A DNA stretch of 64,000 nt from JACKHA01 sp041401985 (GCA_041401985.1 JAWKTE010000014.1:1-64000); one strand, 5' to 3'. Positions 24,907 through 36,801 are shown, counted from the first letter of the stretch. A program made the numbers and translations. Notes: a model not told the origin generated them from the sequence alone.

Positions 24907-25854
24907 ATGGATGAGCGACATGGCGCGAACGCGGTCGGGGCGTTGATCCGCGGGGCGCGGCGGCGGGCGCGGTTGTCGCTTGAGGCGCTGGCGCAGCGGG
25001 CGGGGTGCGCGCGGAGCCATCTGTCGCAGATCGAGACGGGCAAGCGGCGGGCGGGGGAGGAGTTGCTGGTCCGGTTGGAGGAGTCGCTGGGGCTGGCGTC
25101 GGGGGTGCTGGTGGGTGCGGCGGGGCTGAGCCGCGCGCCGGATGTGCTGCGCAAGCGGGTGAGCGACCTGGAGGCGCGGACGGCGGCGGCGCGGCGGCTG
25201 GCGGACATCCTGCGCGGGAGCGGGATCGGGGATGATGGGTCGATCCGGGGCGCGCTGGATGTGGCGCATCGGACCGGTGAGTTGGAGCGGCTTGTGGGGG
25301 TGATTGCGCCGGGGGATCGCGGCGGCACGGGTGGTTCAACGGGGAACGCGAAGGGCGCGAGGGGGCGCGAAGGAGAGGCGGCAGAGGGGCCTGGGGCGGA
25401 AGATGCGAGTGAAGTGTTGCCGGTGGGGCGGGTGATGCCGCGGGTTGTGCCGCTCATCAATGCGGTGGCGGCGGGCTCTCCGGCGGAGTTCACGGATCTG
25501 GGGTACCCGGCGCGGATCGCGGACGAGTACGTGCGGACCGAGGAGATCGACGACCCGGACGCGTTCGCGGCCCGGGTGGTGGGCGACTCGATGTCGCCGG
25601 ACTATCGCGAGGGGGATGTGGTGGTGTTCAGCCCGGTGCTGGCGGCGGCGTCGGGGGACGACTGCTTCGCGCGGCTGGAGCCGGACCACGAGAGCACTTT
25701 TAAGAGGGCGTTCTTCGAGACGGATGGGAAGGGGCGTGAGGTGGTGCGTCTGCAGCCGCTGAACCCGGCGTACGCGGCGCGGGTGGTTCGGCGTGAGGAG
25801 GTGGCGGGGTTGTATCCGGCGGTGGCGGTGCAGAGGAAGGTCAGAAGGGGTTGA
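24907..25854 (+). CDS. LexA/CI-like repressor: XRE-type HTH plus S24 autopeptidase, 315 aa
   Basis: Residues about 8-60 form an XRE-type helix-turn-helix (LSLEALAQRAGCARSHLSQI, ETGKRR). A long middle leads to a LexA/S24 peptidase domain. It has an Ala-Gly cleavage site in NAVAAGSPAEF (about 181-191), the catalytic serine in VVGDSMSPDYREGDVVV (about 224-240) and the catalytic lysine in ESTFKRAFF (about 260-268). This is the layout of SOS-responsive phage repressors that self-cleave on RecA activation. A family E repeat is inserted in frame in the linker (25341-25380; residues around 145-160, GNAKGARGREGE). It is divergent from the HTH-ABC-terminase run, so it is the likely repressor of that unit (inference). 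Confidence 0.88.
   Translation: MDERHGANAVGALIRGARRRARLSLEALAQRAGCARSHLSQIETGKRRAGEELLVRLEESLGLASGVLVGAAGLSRAPDVLRKRVSDLEARTAAARRLADILRGSGIGDDGSIRGALDVAHRTGELERLVGVIAPGDRGGTGGSTGNAKGARGREGEAAEGPGAEDASEVLPVGRVMPRVVPLINAVAAGSPAEFTDLGYPARIADEYVRTEEIDDPDAFAARVVGDSMSPDYREGDVVVFSPVLAAASGDDCFARLEPDHESTFKRAFFETDGKGREVVRLQPLNPAYAARVVRREEVAGLYPAVAVQRKVRRG
25341..25380. repeat. Family E repeat in frame within the LexA-like repressor
   Basis: GGAACGCGAAGGGCGCGAGG and a following GGGCGCGAAGG unit encode NAKGARGREG in the interdomain linker. The same sequence is intergenic at 25897-25945. Confidence 0.65.
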
Positions 25855-25896
25855 GGGGCGGAGGGTCAGAGGGGCTGGAGCGGGCGGGCTCGGATG

Positions 25897-25945
25897 GAGC
25901 GGGGGAACGCGAAGGACGCGGGGGGCGCGAGGGGAGGCGTGGGTT
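25897..25945. repeat. Family E repeat
   Basis: GGGGGAACGCGAAGGACGCG followed by GGGGGCGCGAGGGG. It is non-coding here, just after the LexA-like gene. Confidence 0.6.
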
Positions 25946-26000
25946 TCGGGTCGCTTGTTCGTTCGGCAGGAGATTCCACGACGAGGGGGCGGGGCTTTCC

Positions 26001-27514
26001 AGCCACTGCTGTAAACATCTCCTTGCTCATCGTTCTGTGGTGGGGTCTTTGGTCTTGGCGTTGTGTTTCTGGATGAGCCGGTGCGCGGAGGCGTGGTGGC
26101 GTTGTCGGCGTGGGCGGGGCGGAGGCCTGGATCGGCCCGTCTTTGGCGCCCGCAGCCAGCGCGGCGTCCACAGGGGGCCCAGCAGCGTCCGCAGGCGTTG
26201 TCCCAGCGCCCGGGGCGTCGGGTCGGGTGTGAGGGCCTCGGCCAGGCGCGTCAGCGGGACCACCACGTCGCACGCGATCAGGTGGCGTTTGACATCGTCG
26301 AACAGGTTCTCGCCCGAGACCGCCGACGCGGGCGTCGGGCCGCCGGGAGCCACGATGCGTTTGAGCGCCTGGATCACGTTGTACCACGTCGCGCACAGGG
26401 CCAGCTGGAAGATGGCGGCCTGGGGCGAGGAGCCGATCAGCCGCGCCAGCCCGAAGACCTCGGTGATCTGCTGGAAGACCGTCTCGATGCCCCAGCGGGC
26501 CAGGTAGGCCTCCAGGATGTCGTGCGCGGGGTGGCATCGCCCGTCGAGCAGGCTGGTGACCACGCGGACCGATTCCTGGCCCGGGCGCGTGAGCGTGATG
26601 AGCCGGACCCGACGCCGACGATCGCGCGTGCGCAGCGTGCCCCATCGCTCGCGCCAGACGCGGCCGCGCGCGTCCACGCCGCGGCCCGCCGGGATCGCGG
26701 GGTCGGGCGTGAAGCGCAGGTCCGCACGGTGGCGGAGCACGAAGGCATCGCCCGGGGCCGCATCCATCTCGTCCATGTGCACCAGGTAGCAGAACTGGCG
26801 GTCGGCGATCCACAGCCGCGGGCCGGGGATCGCCCCGCGCACGCGCGGCATGGCCTCGGGCAGCAGGGCCGCCTCGTTGGTGTACCCGTCGGGAGAAGCG
26901 ATCATCTCCACGATCAGGCCCGCGTCCAGCGTCATCGCCATGAGCCCCCGCCCGGCCAGCACACCCCCCGGCACGCCCCGCGTGGGCGTCAGACGCCTGG
27001 CCAGGCCCTTGATCGTCTGGGCGTCGAGCACCACGCCGCGGAAGCCCGACAGGCTCGCCGGCAGGCCCGGCTCGTCGGGCGGCGGGGCCAGCCCCTCCAA
27101 CGCCCGCGTGCAGCCACGCAGCAGGGCCTCGCTCACCTCCACCGGCACGCGACGCAGCTTGCCGTACGCGGCCGCGAGCGAGACGCCCATCTGGCCCCGC
27201 TCGGCGGCGCGGAGCATGCTGCGCCGCCCGCTCCCCCCGTGCGTGGTGATCGCGTCGGAGAACAGGGCCACCAGCGCGGAAGCCGAGCCGGCCCTCATAG
27301 CACCGCCCGCGGCCGGACTCGAAGACCTCCTCCAACACCCGATCCGACGCGATGTGCCCCCACACCCGAAGCACCGCCTCGGCCAAGGGGACCCTCGACA
27401 GAATCGCCCGCTCTAGGTCGTCCATGACCGCGGCCCCCATGGGCCGTCCATGGCCCATCGAGCCAATCGGACACCACGCCGAGCACCCCCCAGAAGATGT
27501 TTACAGCAGTGGCT
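26001..27514. mobile_element. IS4-type insertion sequence, about 1514 bp
   Basis: Perfect 20-bp terminal inverted repeats (AGCCACTGCTGTAAACATCT at 26001-26020 and its reverse complement at 27495-27514) flank a DDE transposase gene. A 4-bp TTCC direct repeat is at 25997-26000 and 27515-27518. Outside the element the flanks GCGGGGCT (25989-25996) and AGCCCCGC (27519-27526) are reverse complements, so the original target was the hairpin GCGGGGCT-TTCC-AGCCCCGC and the element sits exactly in its loop. An uninterrupted hairpin of the same type is at 27630-27653. Confidence 0.9.
26027..27425 (-). CDS. IS4-family DDE transposase, N-terminus in a different frame
   Basis: The main frame (26027-27298, 423 aa) has the RNase H-like triad segments FRGVVLDAQTIKGLA (first Asp), PRLWIADRQFCY (second Asp) and ARWGIETVFQQITEVFGL (Glu, in the Y/R-E context typical of IS4 elements). 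Conserved N-terminal sequence lies upstream in another frame, from the ATG at 27425 (MDDLERAILSRVPLAEAVLR through ESGRGRCYEGRLGF). It joins the main frame if one base is skipped around 27271-27280. So the gene is either broken by a +1 change, needs frameshifting, or is affected by a sequence error; translation from the ATG at 27298 would give a shortened protein. Confidence 0.82.
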
Positions 27515-27750
27515 TTCCAGCCCCGCTCGAACGCGGGGAGGGTGCTGGGGCGTCGGGTTGCCGGCGTCGTTGTTGGTGGTGTGCTGCACCGAGGAGATCG
27601 GCCGGTTGGTTTGGGTCTATCGCCGATGCGGGTCGGGCTGGAAAGCCCGACCCCCTCACTCGGAGGTTTGTGTGGGACTGCTTGACTTGCGGGTTGCTGG
27701 CGGCGGACCGGCAAACCAAGCCGTGCCAGGCCGCCACCTACTGTTGGTCC
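27515..27750. other. Region between the IS and the AhpD-like gene, with GGAA-loop hairpin
   Basis: No gene is evident. The hairpin GGGTCGGGCT-GGAA-AGCCCGACCC at 27630-27653 has a perfect 10-bp stem and a GGAA tetraloop; it is the same kind of element as the one interrupted by the IS. The region 27426-27494 inside the IS end is also non-coding. Confidence 0.55.
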
Positions 27751-28173
27751 ATGACGCGATACGAGCAGTTCCATGCGTTCCGGAGCCGGCTGAACTGCCG
27801 CATTCTGGGGACGGACGAGAAGCGGGGCGAGGGGGCGGACGGGCGGGCGCGGCCCGGCGGGACGCTGGTGACCAAGCGTTTCTTCTCGCTCGACGGGCAG
27901 GCGTACAAGGACGGGGCCCTCGACACGCGGACGAAGGAGCTGATGGGGCTGGTCGCGTCGATGGTGCTGCGGTGCGACGACTGCGTGGCGTACCACATCG
28001 ACCAGTGCCTGGGGCTGGGCGTGACGGACGAGCAGTTGTTCGAGGCGTTCGATGTGGCGCTGATCGTGGGCGGTTCGATCGTGATCCCGCACCTGCGCCG
28101 GGCGGTGGACTTCCTGGACGATGCGCGGGAGGCGTGGCGAAGGGGGTTACGCTCGCCCGTCCTGCGGAGGTGA
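27751..28173 (+). CDS. AhpD/carboxymuconolactone decarboxylase-like protein, 140 aa
   Basis: The ATG at 27751 gives a 140-aa product whose core matches the AhpD-like fold: TRTKELMGLVASMVLRCDDC, then VAYHIDQCLGLGVTDEQLFE. The Cys-x-x-Cys (RCDDC) followed three residues later by His is the redox-active arrangement of the peroxidase-type members. The N-terminal ~45 residues are charged with no signal peptide, so it is cytoplasmic. No peroxiredoxin partner is adjacent. The true substrate is unknown. Confidence 0.85.
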   Translation: MTRYEQFHAFRSRLNCRILGTDEKRGEGADGRARPGGTLVTKRFFSLDGQAYKDGALDTRTKELMGLVASMVLRCDDCVAYHIDQCLGLGVTDEQLFEAFDVALIVGGSIVIPHLRRAVDFLDDAREAWRRGLRSPVLRR

Positions 28174-28200
28174 AACGCCGCAGACGCGAAGTGCTTGATG

Positions 28201-28310
28201 GACGCCGGTCCTGAGGCTTTGCGAAGGGCCGGGTTCGAGCGGTCTTGATCGCGTGTGCACCCGAGTAGTTCGACCCGACCTCGTCGCAGGGCCTCCTCAG
28301 GTCCGGCGTC
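28201..28310. repeat. Long inverted repeat, family B, copy 4
   Basis: The left arm GACGCCGGTCCTGAGGCTTT and the right arm ending GCCTCCTCAGGTCCGGCGTC lie about 30 bases after the AhpD-like gene, between it and the convergent sulfotransferase gene; it may serve as a bidirectional end signal. Confidence 0.8.
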
Positions 28311-28317
28311 TGGGCGA

Positions 28318-29211
28318 TCAGGGACGATCGGGGCTGCTCCACCACGCGCTCGCCCAGCAGCAACGCGAGCCGGCGGTTGGGCTCTTGAAGCGTTCGGCGA
28401 GGCGTTCGCGGGCGGCGGGGGGCATGGGCTGGTAGTCGCCGCCGTCGTTGTGGACGACGAAGGGGATTCTGGTGGTGGGCTGGGGGAGGCCGAGGAAGGC
28501 GAGGGTGCGGTCGTAGTCGGGCTTGGGGTCGGCGAAGAAGGGTTCGGAGCGGATGACGAGCAGTTGCTCCCGGGGGTAGTGCTCGAGCCAGCGTTCGAGT
28601 TGCCAGGAGTACTGGCCGCGGGTGGCGTAGGTGAAGTGCTGGACGGGCAGCGAGTTGTACTCGGGGTCGTCGAGCATGCGGCGCCACTCGTCGGCGGTGC
28701 GGTCCTGTTCGGCGTCGAGGGCGTCCTCGAAGGACAGCGTGTCGAGGCCCTGGCGTTTGTTGTGCTGGTAGTGGGAGTAGGCCCGGTCGGCGGGGTCGCG
28801 GAGCATGGCGATGAGGCGGGCCTTGGGCAGGACGCGGGCGGCGCGGGCGGCGGCGTGGGGGTGGAAGAGGTAGTAGGGCGAGGCCTCGCCAGTGGTGGTG
28901 CGGGCGGCGCGGCGGAGCCAGGCGCGGGCGTCGGCGGTGAGGATGTCCCAGCGGGTGGGGAAGTGGGCGCGGTACCAGAGCAGGCCGCGATGGGTGTTGT
29001 TGTCGAAGTAGTGGACCTCCTTGCGTCGGGCGCGGTGGACGAGGTCGTGGTGATAGAGGTAGGCGTTGAGGCTGGTGGTGCCGGCCTTCATGGCGCCGAT
29101 GATGAGGAAGTCGGGCAGGACGCGGAAGGGTGCGGTGCGGCGTCGGCGGTCGAGTTCGGGGTCGGGCTCGCCCGGCTTGGGCGGTGGGATGAACTCGCGC
29201 GGCTCGGGCAT
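28318..29211 (-). CDS. Sulfotransferase-domain protein, 297 aa
   Basis: PAPS-dependent transferase of sulfate to a carbohydrate or similar acceptor. The 5'-phosphosulfate loop is LPDFLIIGAMKAGTTSLNAY (about 32-51) and the 3'-phosphate-binding part is ARLIAMLRDPADRAYSHYQH (about 131-150). Typical residues follow in GQYSWQLERWLEHYPREQLL and near the end. The last ~20 residues (TAGSRCCWASAWWSSPDRP) do not resemble the family, whereas a one-base different frame reads EPNRRLALLLGERVVEQ, the expected kind of ending. A single-base loss near 28385 is therefore likely. That alternative frame has no early stop and would run into the family B repeat. Confidence 0.85.
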   Translation of the reverse strand: MPEPREFIPPPKPGEPDPELDRRRRTAPFRVLPDFLIIGAMKAGTTSLNAYLYHHDLVHRARRKEVHYFDNNTHRGLLWYRAHFPTRWDILTADARAWLRRAARTTTGEASPYYLFHPHAAARAARVLPKARLIAMLRDPADRAYSHYQHNKRQGLDTLSFEDALDAEQDRTADEWRRMLDDPEYNSLPVQHFTYATRGQYSWQLERWLEHYPREQLLVIRSEPFFADPKPDYDRTLAFLGLPQPTTRIPFVVHNDGGDYQPMPPAARERLAERFKSPTAGSRCCWASAWWSSPDRP

Positions 29212-29521
29212 GGGGGCGATGGTATTCCGTGGTGGGTGGTGCGACGCTTGTGGGACGTTGGCGGGGTGTGCGAGCCGAAGGTCCCCGCCCCGGTCGATTG
29301 GCCTGTCGCGGTGAGCACAATAACCGCTGGATGATCCGGGCGGGGACGCCCCGGCTCGCGGGGTTTTCTGGGTTCGAGGTCCGGGGCGGACGGCCCGACG
29401 CGCGCGGAATGGAGGGGGCGTGGAGGGATGGGTGTGGGGCCGATGACGGCGTAGGGTTTGGAGGGCGGCCGGAGGCCCGCGACCCCAGCAGACGGCATGT
29501 CGGCGATATGGAGATCAGGCG
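29212..29521. other. Intergenic region between sulfotransferase and DegT genes
   Basis: 310 bases without a convincing gene. The family H hairpin CGGGCGGGGACGCCCCGG (29337-29360, followed by CTCGCGGGGTTTTCT) could act as a weak terminator. The rest is GC-rich with no clear promoter. Both flanking genes read outward from it, so promoters must be somewhere in this stretch. Confidence 0.5.
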
Positions 29522-30682
29522 ATGGGGCACCAGGAGATTCCGCTGAGCCGTCCTTCCATCACTCGAATGGAGGAGGAGCTGGTGCTGCGGGCGATGCGGT
29601 CGGGGCGGCTGTCGATGGGGCCGATGACCGAGGAGTTCGAGCGGCTGGTGGCGGCGGAGGCTGGGTGCCGGCACGGGGTGGCGGTGTCGAGCGGGACGTG
29701 CGGGCTGCACCTGGTGCTGCGGGGGCTTGGGATCGGGCCTGGGGACGAGGTGATCACGACGCCGTTCTCGTTCGTCGCGAGCGCGAACAGCATCCTGTAT
29801 GTGGGCGCGAAGCCGGTGTTCGTGGACATCTGCCCGAAGTCGCTGAACATGGACCCGTCGCGTGTGGAGGCGGCGATCGGGCCCAAGACGCGGGCGATCA
29901 TGGCGGTCGAGGCGTTCGGGAACCCGATGCACATGGACGCGTACGCGTCGATCGCGGCGTCGCGGGAGATCCCGCTGATCGAGGACTCGTGCGAGGCGCT
30001 GGGCACGTCGTTCAAGGGGCGGCGGTGCGGGGGGTTCGGGCGGGCCGGGGTCTTCGGGTTCTACGCGAACAAGCAGATCACGACGGGCGAGGGTGGGATG
30101 ATCGTCACGGACGACGAGCGGCTTGCGGATGCGTGCCGCTCGATGCGGAACCAGGGGCGACCTTCGAGCCAGGGCGGGCACGGGACGGGCTCGTGGCTGC
30201 AGCATGAGCGGCTGGGGTACAACTACCGCCTGACGGAGATCGCGGCGGCGATGGGCGTGGCCCAGATGCGCCGGTTGCCCGATCTGATCGAGGAACGCCG
30301 GCGGGTGGCCAACGCGTATGTCGAGCGTCTGATGGCGGTGCCGGAACTGGTGCTGCCGACGGTGGTGGAGCAGGCGTCGATGTCGTGGTTCGTGTTCGTG
30401 GTGCGGCTGGCGGCGGGGTTCACGCGTGACGAGCGGGACCGGATCATCCGGGGGATGCGGAACCATGATGTGGGCAGCGCGGACTACTTCCCGTGCATCC
30501 ACCTGCAGGCGTTCTATCGCGAGCGGTTCGGGCACAAGGAGGGGGACTTCCCGATCGCGGAGTCGGTGGCGGAGCGGACGCTGGCGCTGCCGTTCTTTGT
30601 CGATCTGACGCAGCGGGAGATCGACCTGGTGTGCCAGACGCTGGAAGTGATGATCTCGCGGGAGCGGCTGGTCAGGAGTTGA
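29522..30682 (+). CDS. DegT/DnrJ/EryC1/StrS-family PLP-dependent sugar aminotransferase, 386 aa
   Basis: Aminates nucleotide-linked keto-sugars for surface polysaccharide. The fold-type I features are visible: AVSSGTCGLHLVLRGLGIGP (about 55-74, PLP phosphate contact), DEVITTPFSFVASANSILYV, the Asp of LIEDSCEALG (about 155-164) and the Schiff-base Lys in GFYANKQITTGEGGM (about 179-193). It ends with a typical helical C-terminal region. The neighbouring sulfotransferase suggests a role in decorating glycans. The ATG at 29522 fits the family N-terminus (IPLSRPSI). Confidence 0.93.
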   Translation: MGHQEIPLSRPSITRMEEELVLRAMRSGRLSMGPMTEEFERLVAAEAGCRHGVAVSSGTCGLHLVLRGLGIGPGDEVITTPFSFVASANSILYVGAKPVFVDICPKSLNMDPSRVEAAIGPKTRAIMAVEAFGNPMHMDAYASIAASREIPLIEDSCEALGTSFKGRRCGGFGRAGVFGFYANKQITTGEGGMIVTDDERLADACRSMRNQGRPSSQGGHGTGSWLQHERLGYNYRLTEIAAAMGVAQMRRLPDLIEERRRVANAYVERLMAVPELVLPTVVEQASMSWFVFVVRLAAGFTRDERDRIIRGMRNHDVGSADYFPCIHLQAFYRERFGHKEGDFPIAESVAERTLALPFFVDLTQREIDLVCQTLEVMISRERLVRS

Positions 30683-30701
30683 GGGTCCCCGGAGTTTGGT
30701 T

Positions 30702-30846
30702 TGGAACGCGAGGGTCGCGAAGAGCGCGAAGGGCGCCGAGGCTGGCGAGGGGGCGGTGGGGTTGGCCCAGGACTCCGACGGAGTCGTTCCGCCGTTGCTC
30801 TCCCACATCACCACCTCGCGAACTTCGCGTCCTTCGCGTTCCCGCT
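30702..30846. repeat. Inverted pair of family E repeats between the DegT gene and argH
   Basis: The left arm at 30702-30750 (GGAACGCGAGGGTCGCGAAG and GCGCGAAGGGCGCC) and the right arm at 30813-30846 (CTCGCGAACTTCGCGTCCTT, CGCGTTCC) are in opposite orientation. The spacer holds a small hairpin ACTCCGACGGAGT (about 30774-30786). The right arm ends some 30 bases before the argH start. Confidence 0.65.
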
Positions 30847-30878
30847 GATCGACCGGGAACCCGATCTACGATCGCCCA

Positions 30879-32318
30879 ATGAGCCAGGAAACCAGTGCGG
30901 GCGGCGGGATGTGGGGTGGGCGGTTCGGGGAGGCGGGGCATCCGCTGTTCCGGGCGTTCAACGACTCGCTGCGGTTTGATTACCGACTGGCGGGGCACGA
31001 CCTGGCGGGGTCGATCGCGTGGGCCGACGGGCTGCGCCGGGCCGGGGTGCTGACCGACGACGAGTGCGGGCGGCTGATCGACGCGATGAAGGGGCTGATG
31101 CGGGAGGTCGCGGCCGACCCGCGGACGCCGCTGGGCGGGGCGGATGAGGATGTGCACTCGTGGATCGAGCGCCGGCTGACCGAGTCGCTCGGGGCGCTGG
31201 GCAAGAAACTGCACACGGGGCGGTCGCGGAACGACGAGGTGGCGACGGCCCTGCGCCTGTGGGTGCGGGACGAGATCGACGCGAGGATGGATGAGATTCG
31301 AGACCTGCGCCGGGCGCTGGTCGCGTTTGCCAAGCGGGAACTGGACACGCCGCTGGCTGGGTACACGCACCTGCAGCGGGCCCAGCCGATCGTGTGGGGG
31401 CACTGGGCCCTCGCGTACGAGCAGATGCTGTCGCGCGACGCTGAGCGCCTGCGCGACGCGAGGCGGCGGGTGAACGTGTGCCCGCTGGGTTCGGCGGCGC
31501 TGGCGGGGACGACGTTCCGAGTGGATCGGCACGCCATCGCGGCGGCGCTGGAGTTCGACGGGATCACGGCCAACAGCCTGGACGCGGTTTCGGACCGGGA
31601 CTTCGTGGTCGAGACGATCGGGGCGCTGGTGTTGTGCGCGCTGCACCTGTCGCGCCTGGGCGAGGACCTGATCGTGTATTCGTCGGGGGAGTTCGGGCTG
31701 GTGTCGATGTCGGACCGGGTCACGAGCGGGTCGAGCCTGATGCCGCAGAAGAAGAATCCGGACGCGTGCGAACTGCTGCGGGGGAAGGCGGGGCGGATCA
31801 TCGGGGCGCACGCGGGGCTGTGCTCGGTGCTGAAGGGGTTGCCGCTGGCGTACAACAAGGACCTGCAGGAGGACAAGGAGGCGTTGTTCGACGCGATGGA
31901 GCAGGCGTCGATGTGCCTGCGGGTGGCGGCGGTGGTGGTCGAGGGGCTGGAGGTGGATCGGGCGGCGTGCCGCGCCGCGGCGGCGGGCGGGTACTCGAAC
32001 GCGACGGAGCTGGCGGACTACCTGGTGGGCAAGGGCGTGGCGTTCCGGGAGGCGCACGACATCACGGGGCGGGTGGTGCGGGAGGCGATCCGGATGGGGG
32101 TGGACCTTGAGCGGATGCCGTTGGAGGCGATGCGGGCGGTGGATGGGCGGATCGGGGAGGACGTGTTCGGGGTGCTGACAGTTGAGGCGTGTCTGGCGCG
32201 GCGTGATGTGCCCGGGGGGACGGCGGTGGCGCGGGTGCGGGAGGCGGTGGCGGCGGCCGAGCGATTGCTTGGGGCCGAGTCGGAGAACGCGGAGGGCGCG
32301 GAGGGGGACGCGGAGTGA
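30879..32318 (+). CDS. argH: Argininosuccinate lyase
   Basis: Last step of arginine synthesis: argininosuccinate to arginine plus fumarate. The product starts WGGRFGEAGHPLFRAFNDSL and has EDVHSWIERRLTE, the HTGRSRNDEVAT loop, GYTHLQRAQPI (catalytic His region) and the fumarase-superfamily signature SSLMPQKKNPDACEL (about 286-300). At 479 aa it is close to the usual length. The last ~13 residues (ESENAEGAEGDAE) come from a family E repeat and include the GAGTGA stop context, so the C-terminal tail is repeat-made. No other arg gene is adjacent. Confidence 0.97.
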   Translation: MSQETSAGGGMWGGRFGEAGHPLFRAFNDSLRFDYRLAGHDLAGSIAWADGLRRAGVLTDDECGRLIDAMKGLMREVAADPRTPLGGADEDVHSWIERRLTESLGALGKKLHTGRSRNDEVATALRLWVRDEIDARMDEIRDLRRALVAFAKRELDTPLAGYTHLQRAQPIVWGHWALAYEQMLSRDAERLRDARRRVNVCPLGSAALAGTTFRVDRHAIAAALEFDGITANSLDAVSDRDFVVETIGALVLCALHLSRLGEDLIVYSSGEFGLVSMSDRVTSGSSLMPQKKNPDACELLRGKAGRIIGAHAGLCSVLKGLPLAYNKDLQEDKEALFDAMEQASMCLRVAAVVVEGLEVDRAACRAAAAGGYSNATELADYLVGKGVAFREAHDITGRVVREAIRMGVDLERMPLEAMRAVDGRIGEDVFGVLTVEACLARRDVPGGTAVARVREAVAAAERLLGAESENAEGAEGDAE

Positions 32319-32390
32319 CGCGGAGGGGGTTGTTTGGTCGGGGCCCGGATTGCCAGGGGAACGTGAAGGACGCGAAGGGCGCGAGGTGGG
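32280..32390. repeat. Family E repeats at the end of argH and after it
   Basis: GAGAACGCGGAGGGCGCGGA (from about 32282) overlaps the last codons and stop of argH. A second unit GGGGAACGTGAAGGACGCGA (from about 32356) is non-coding. Confidence 0.6.
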
Positions 32391-32534
32391 GAAGGGCGAC
32401 GGCTGGCGGCCTGGATCGGGGTCGAGTGCGGGCGAGTTGTTCAGGGATTTGGTGGGGATGGCCGACTACTCTTGCGGTTGGATGGGCGGTGCCGGCGTCG
32501 GCGATGATTGCACCGGTTTGAGCGGGAGGTATCG

Positions 32535-32873
32535 ATGGGCCAGGGACACCCGGAGGGTGATCGCGGGACCGAGCAAAGCGGTGGCGGCGCGGCGGTGGCC
32601 GAGCGTGCGCCGGCCAAGAGCCCGCCGCGGCTGGACAAGTTGCCGCCGTACCGGGTGCTTCTGCACAACGACGACAAGAACGACATGCTGTTCGTGGTGG
32701 GGACGCTGCGCGAGATCGCGGCCCTGGGGCGCGACGACGCGGTGCGGGTGATGGTCGAGGCCCACAAGCGGGGCGTGTCGCTGGTCAAGACGACGCACAA
32801 GGAGCGGGCGGAGTTGTACGTCGATCAGTTCCGGAGCAAGGGGCTGACGGCGACGTGCGAGCCGGCGGAATAG
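32535..32873 (+). CDS. clpS: ATP-dependent Clp protease adaptor ClpS
   Basis: Adaptor that passes N-degron substrates to ClpA-type unfoldases. GGGAGG precedes the ATG at 32535. After a 30-residue Gly/Ala-rich lead, the core shows PPYRVLLHNDDKNDMLFVVG (about 39-58) with the DD pair that contacts the substrate N-terminus, then VMVEAHKRGVSLVKTTHKER (about 75-94) and a final CEPAE. At 112 aa the size is normal. clpA is not in the window. A family C hairpin with a T-run forms the terminator. Confidence 0.93.
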   Translation: MGQGHPEGDRGTEQSGGGAAVAERAPAKSPPRLDKLPPYRVLLHNDDKNDMLFVVGTLREIAALGRDDAVRVMVEAHKRGVSLVKTTHKERAELYVDQFRSKGLTATCEPAE

Positions 32874-32898
32874 GGCGGGCGAGCGATGATGTGACGGA

Positions 32899-32996
32899 GC
32901 AGAGCCCGACGCGCGAGCGTCGGGTTTTTCGTTCGGCTGTGGGTTGTTTGGGAAGCCGCGAAAGGCAGACCGCGACGCTTGCGCGTCGGGCTCTGC
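32899..32996. repeat. Family C paired palindrome between clpS and carB
   Basis: GCAGAGCCCGACGCGCGAGC at 32899 and its inverted partner (read on the minus strand as GCAGAGCCCGACGCGCAAGC) ending at 32996 are separated by about 45 bases. Here the element is intergenic and convergent, unlike the two in-frame copies at 21.5 and 23.0 kb. Confidence 0.8.
32905..32929 (+). terminator. Intrinsic terminator of clpS formed by a family C arm
   Basis: CCCGACGC (32905-32912), GCGA loop and GCGTCGGG (32917-32924) form a perfect 8-bp stem with a GNRA-type loop, followed by TTTTT. Confidence 0.85.
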
Positions 32997-33018
32997 GCCG
33001 GTTGCACGTCGGGCTTTG

Positions 33019-36801
<3,783 letters not shown>

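Noticed and set aside
20094..25854. Complete prophage
   Set aside because: No portal, protease, capsid, tail, lysis or integrase genes and no attachment-site repeats were found in or around the segment.
27656..30814. 1052-codon minus-strand frame across the sulfotransferase and DegT genes
   Set aside because: Shadow frame. Only a short part near 28330-28390 is informative, as the likely true end of the sulfotransferase.
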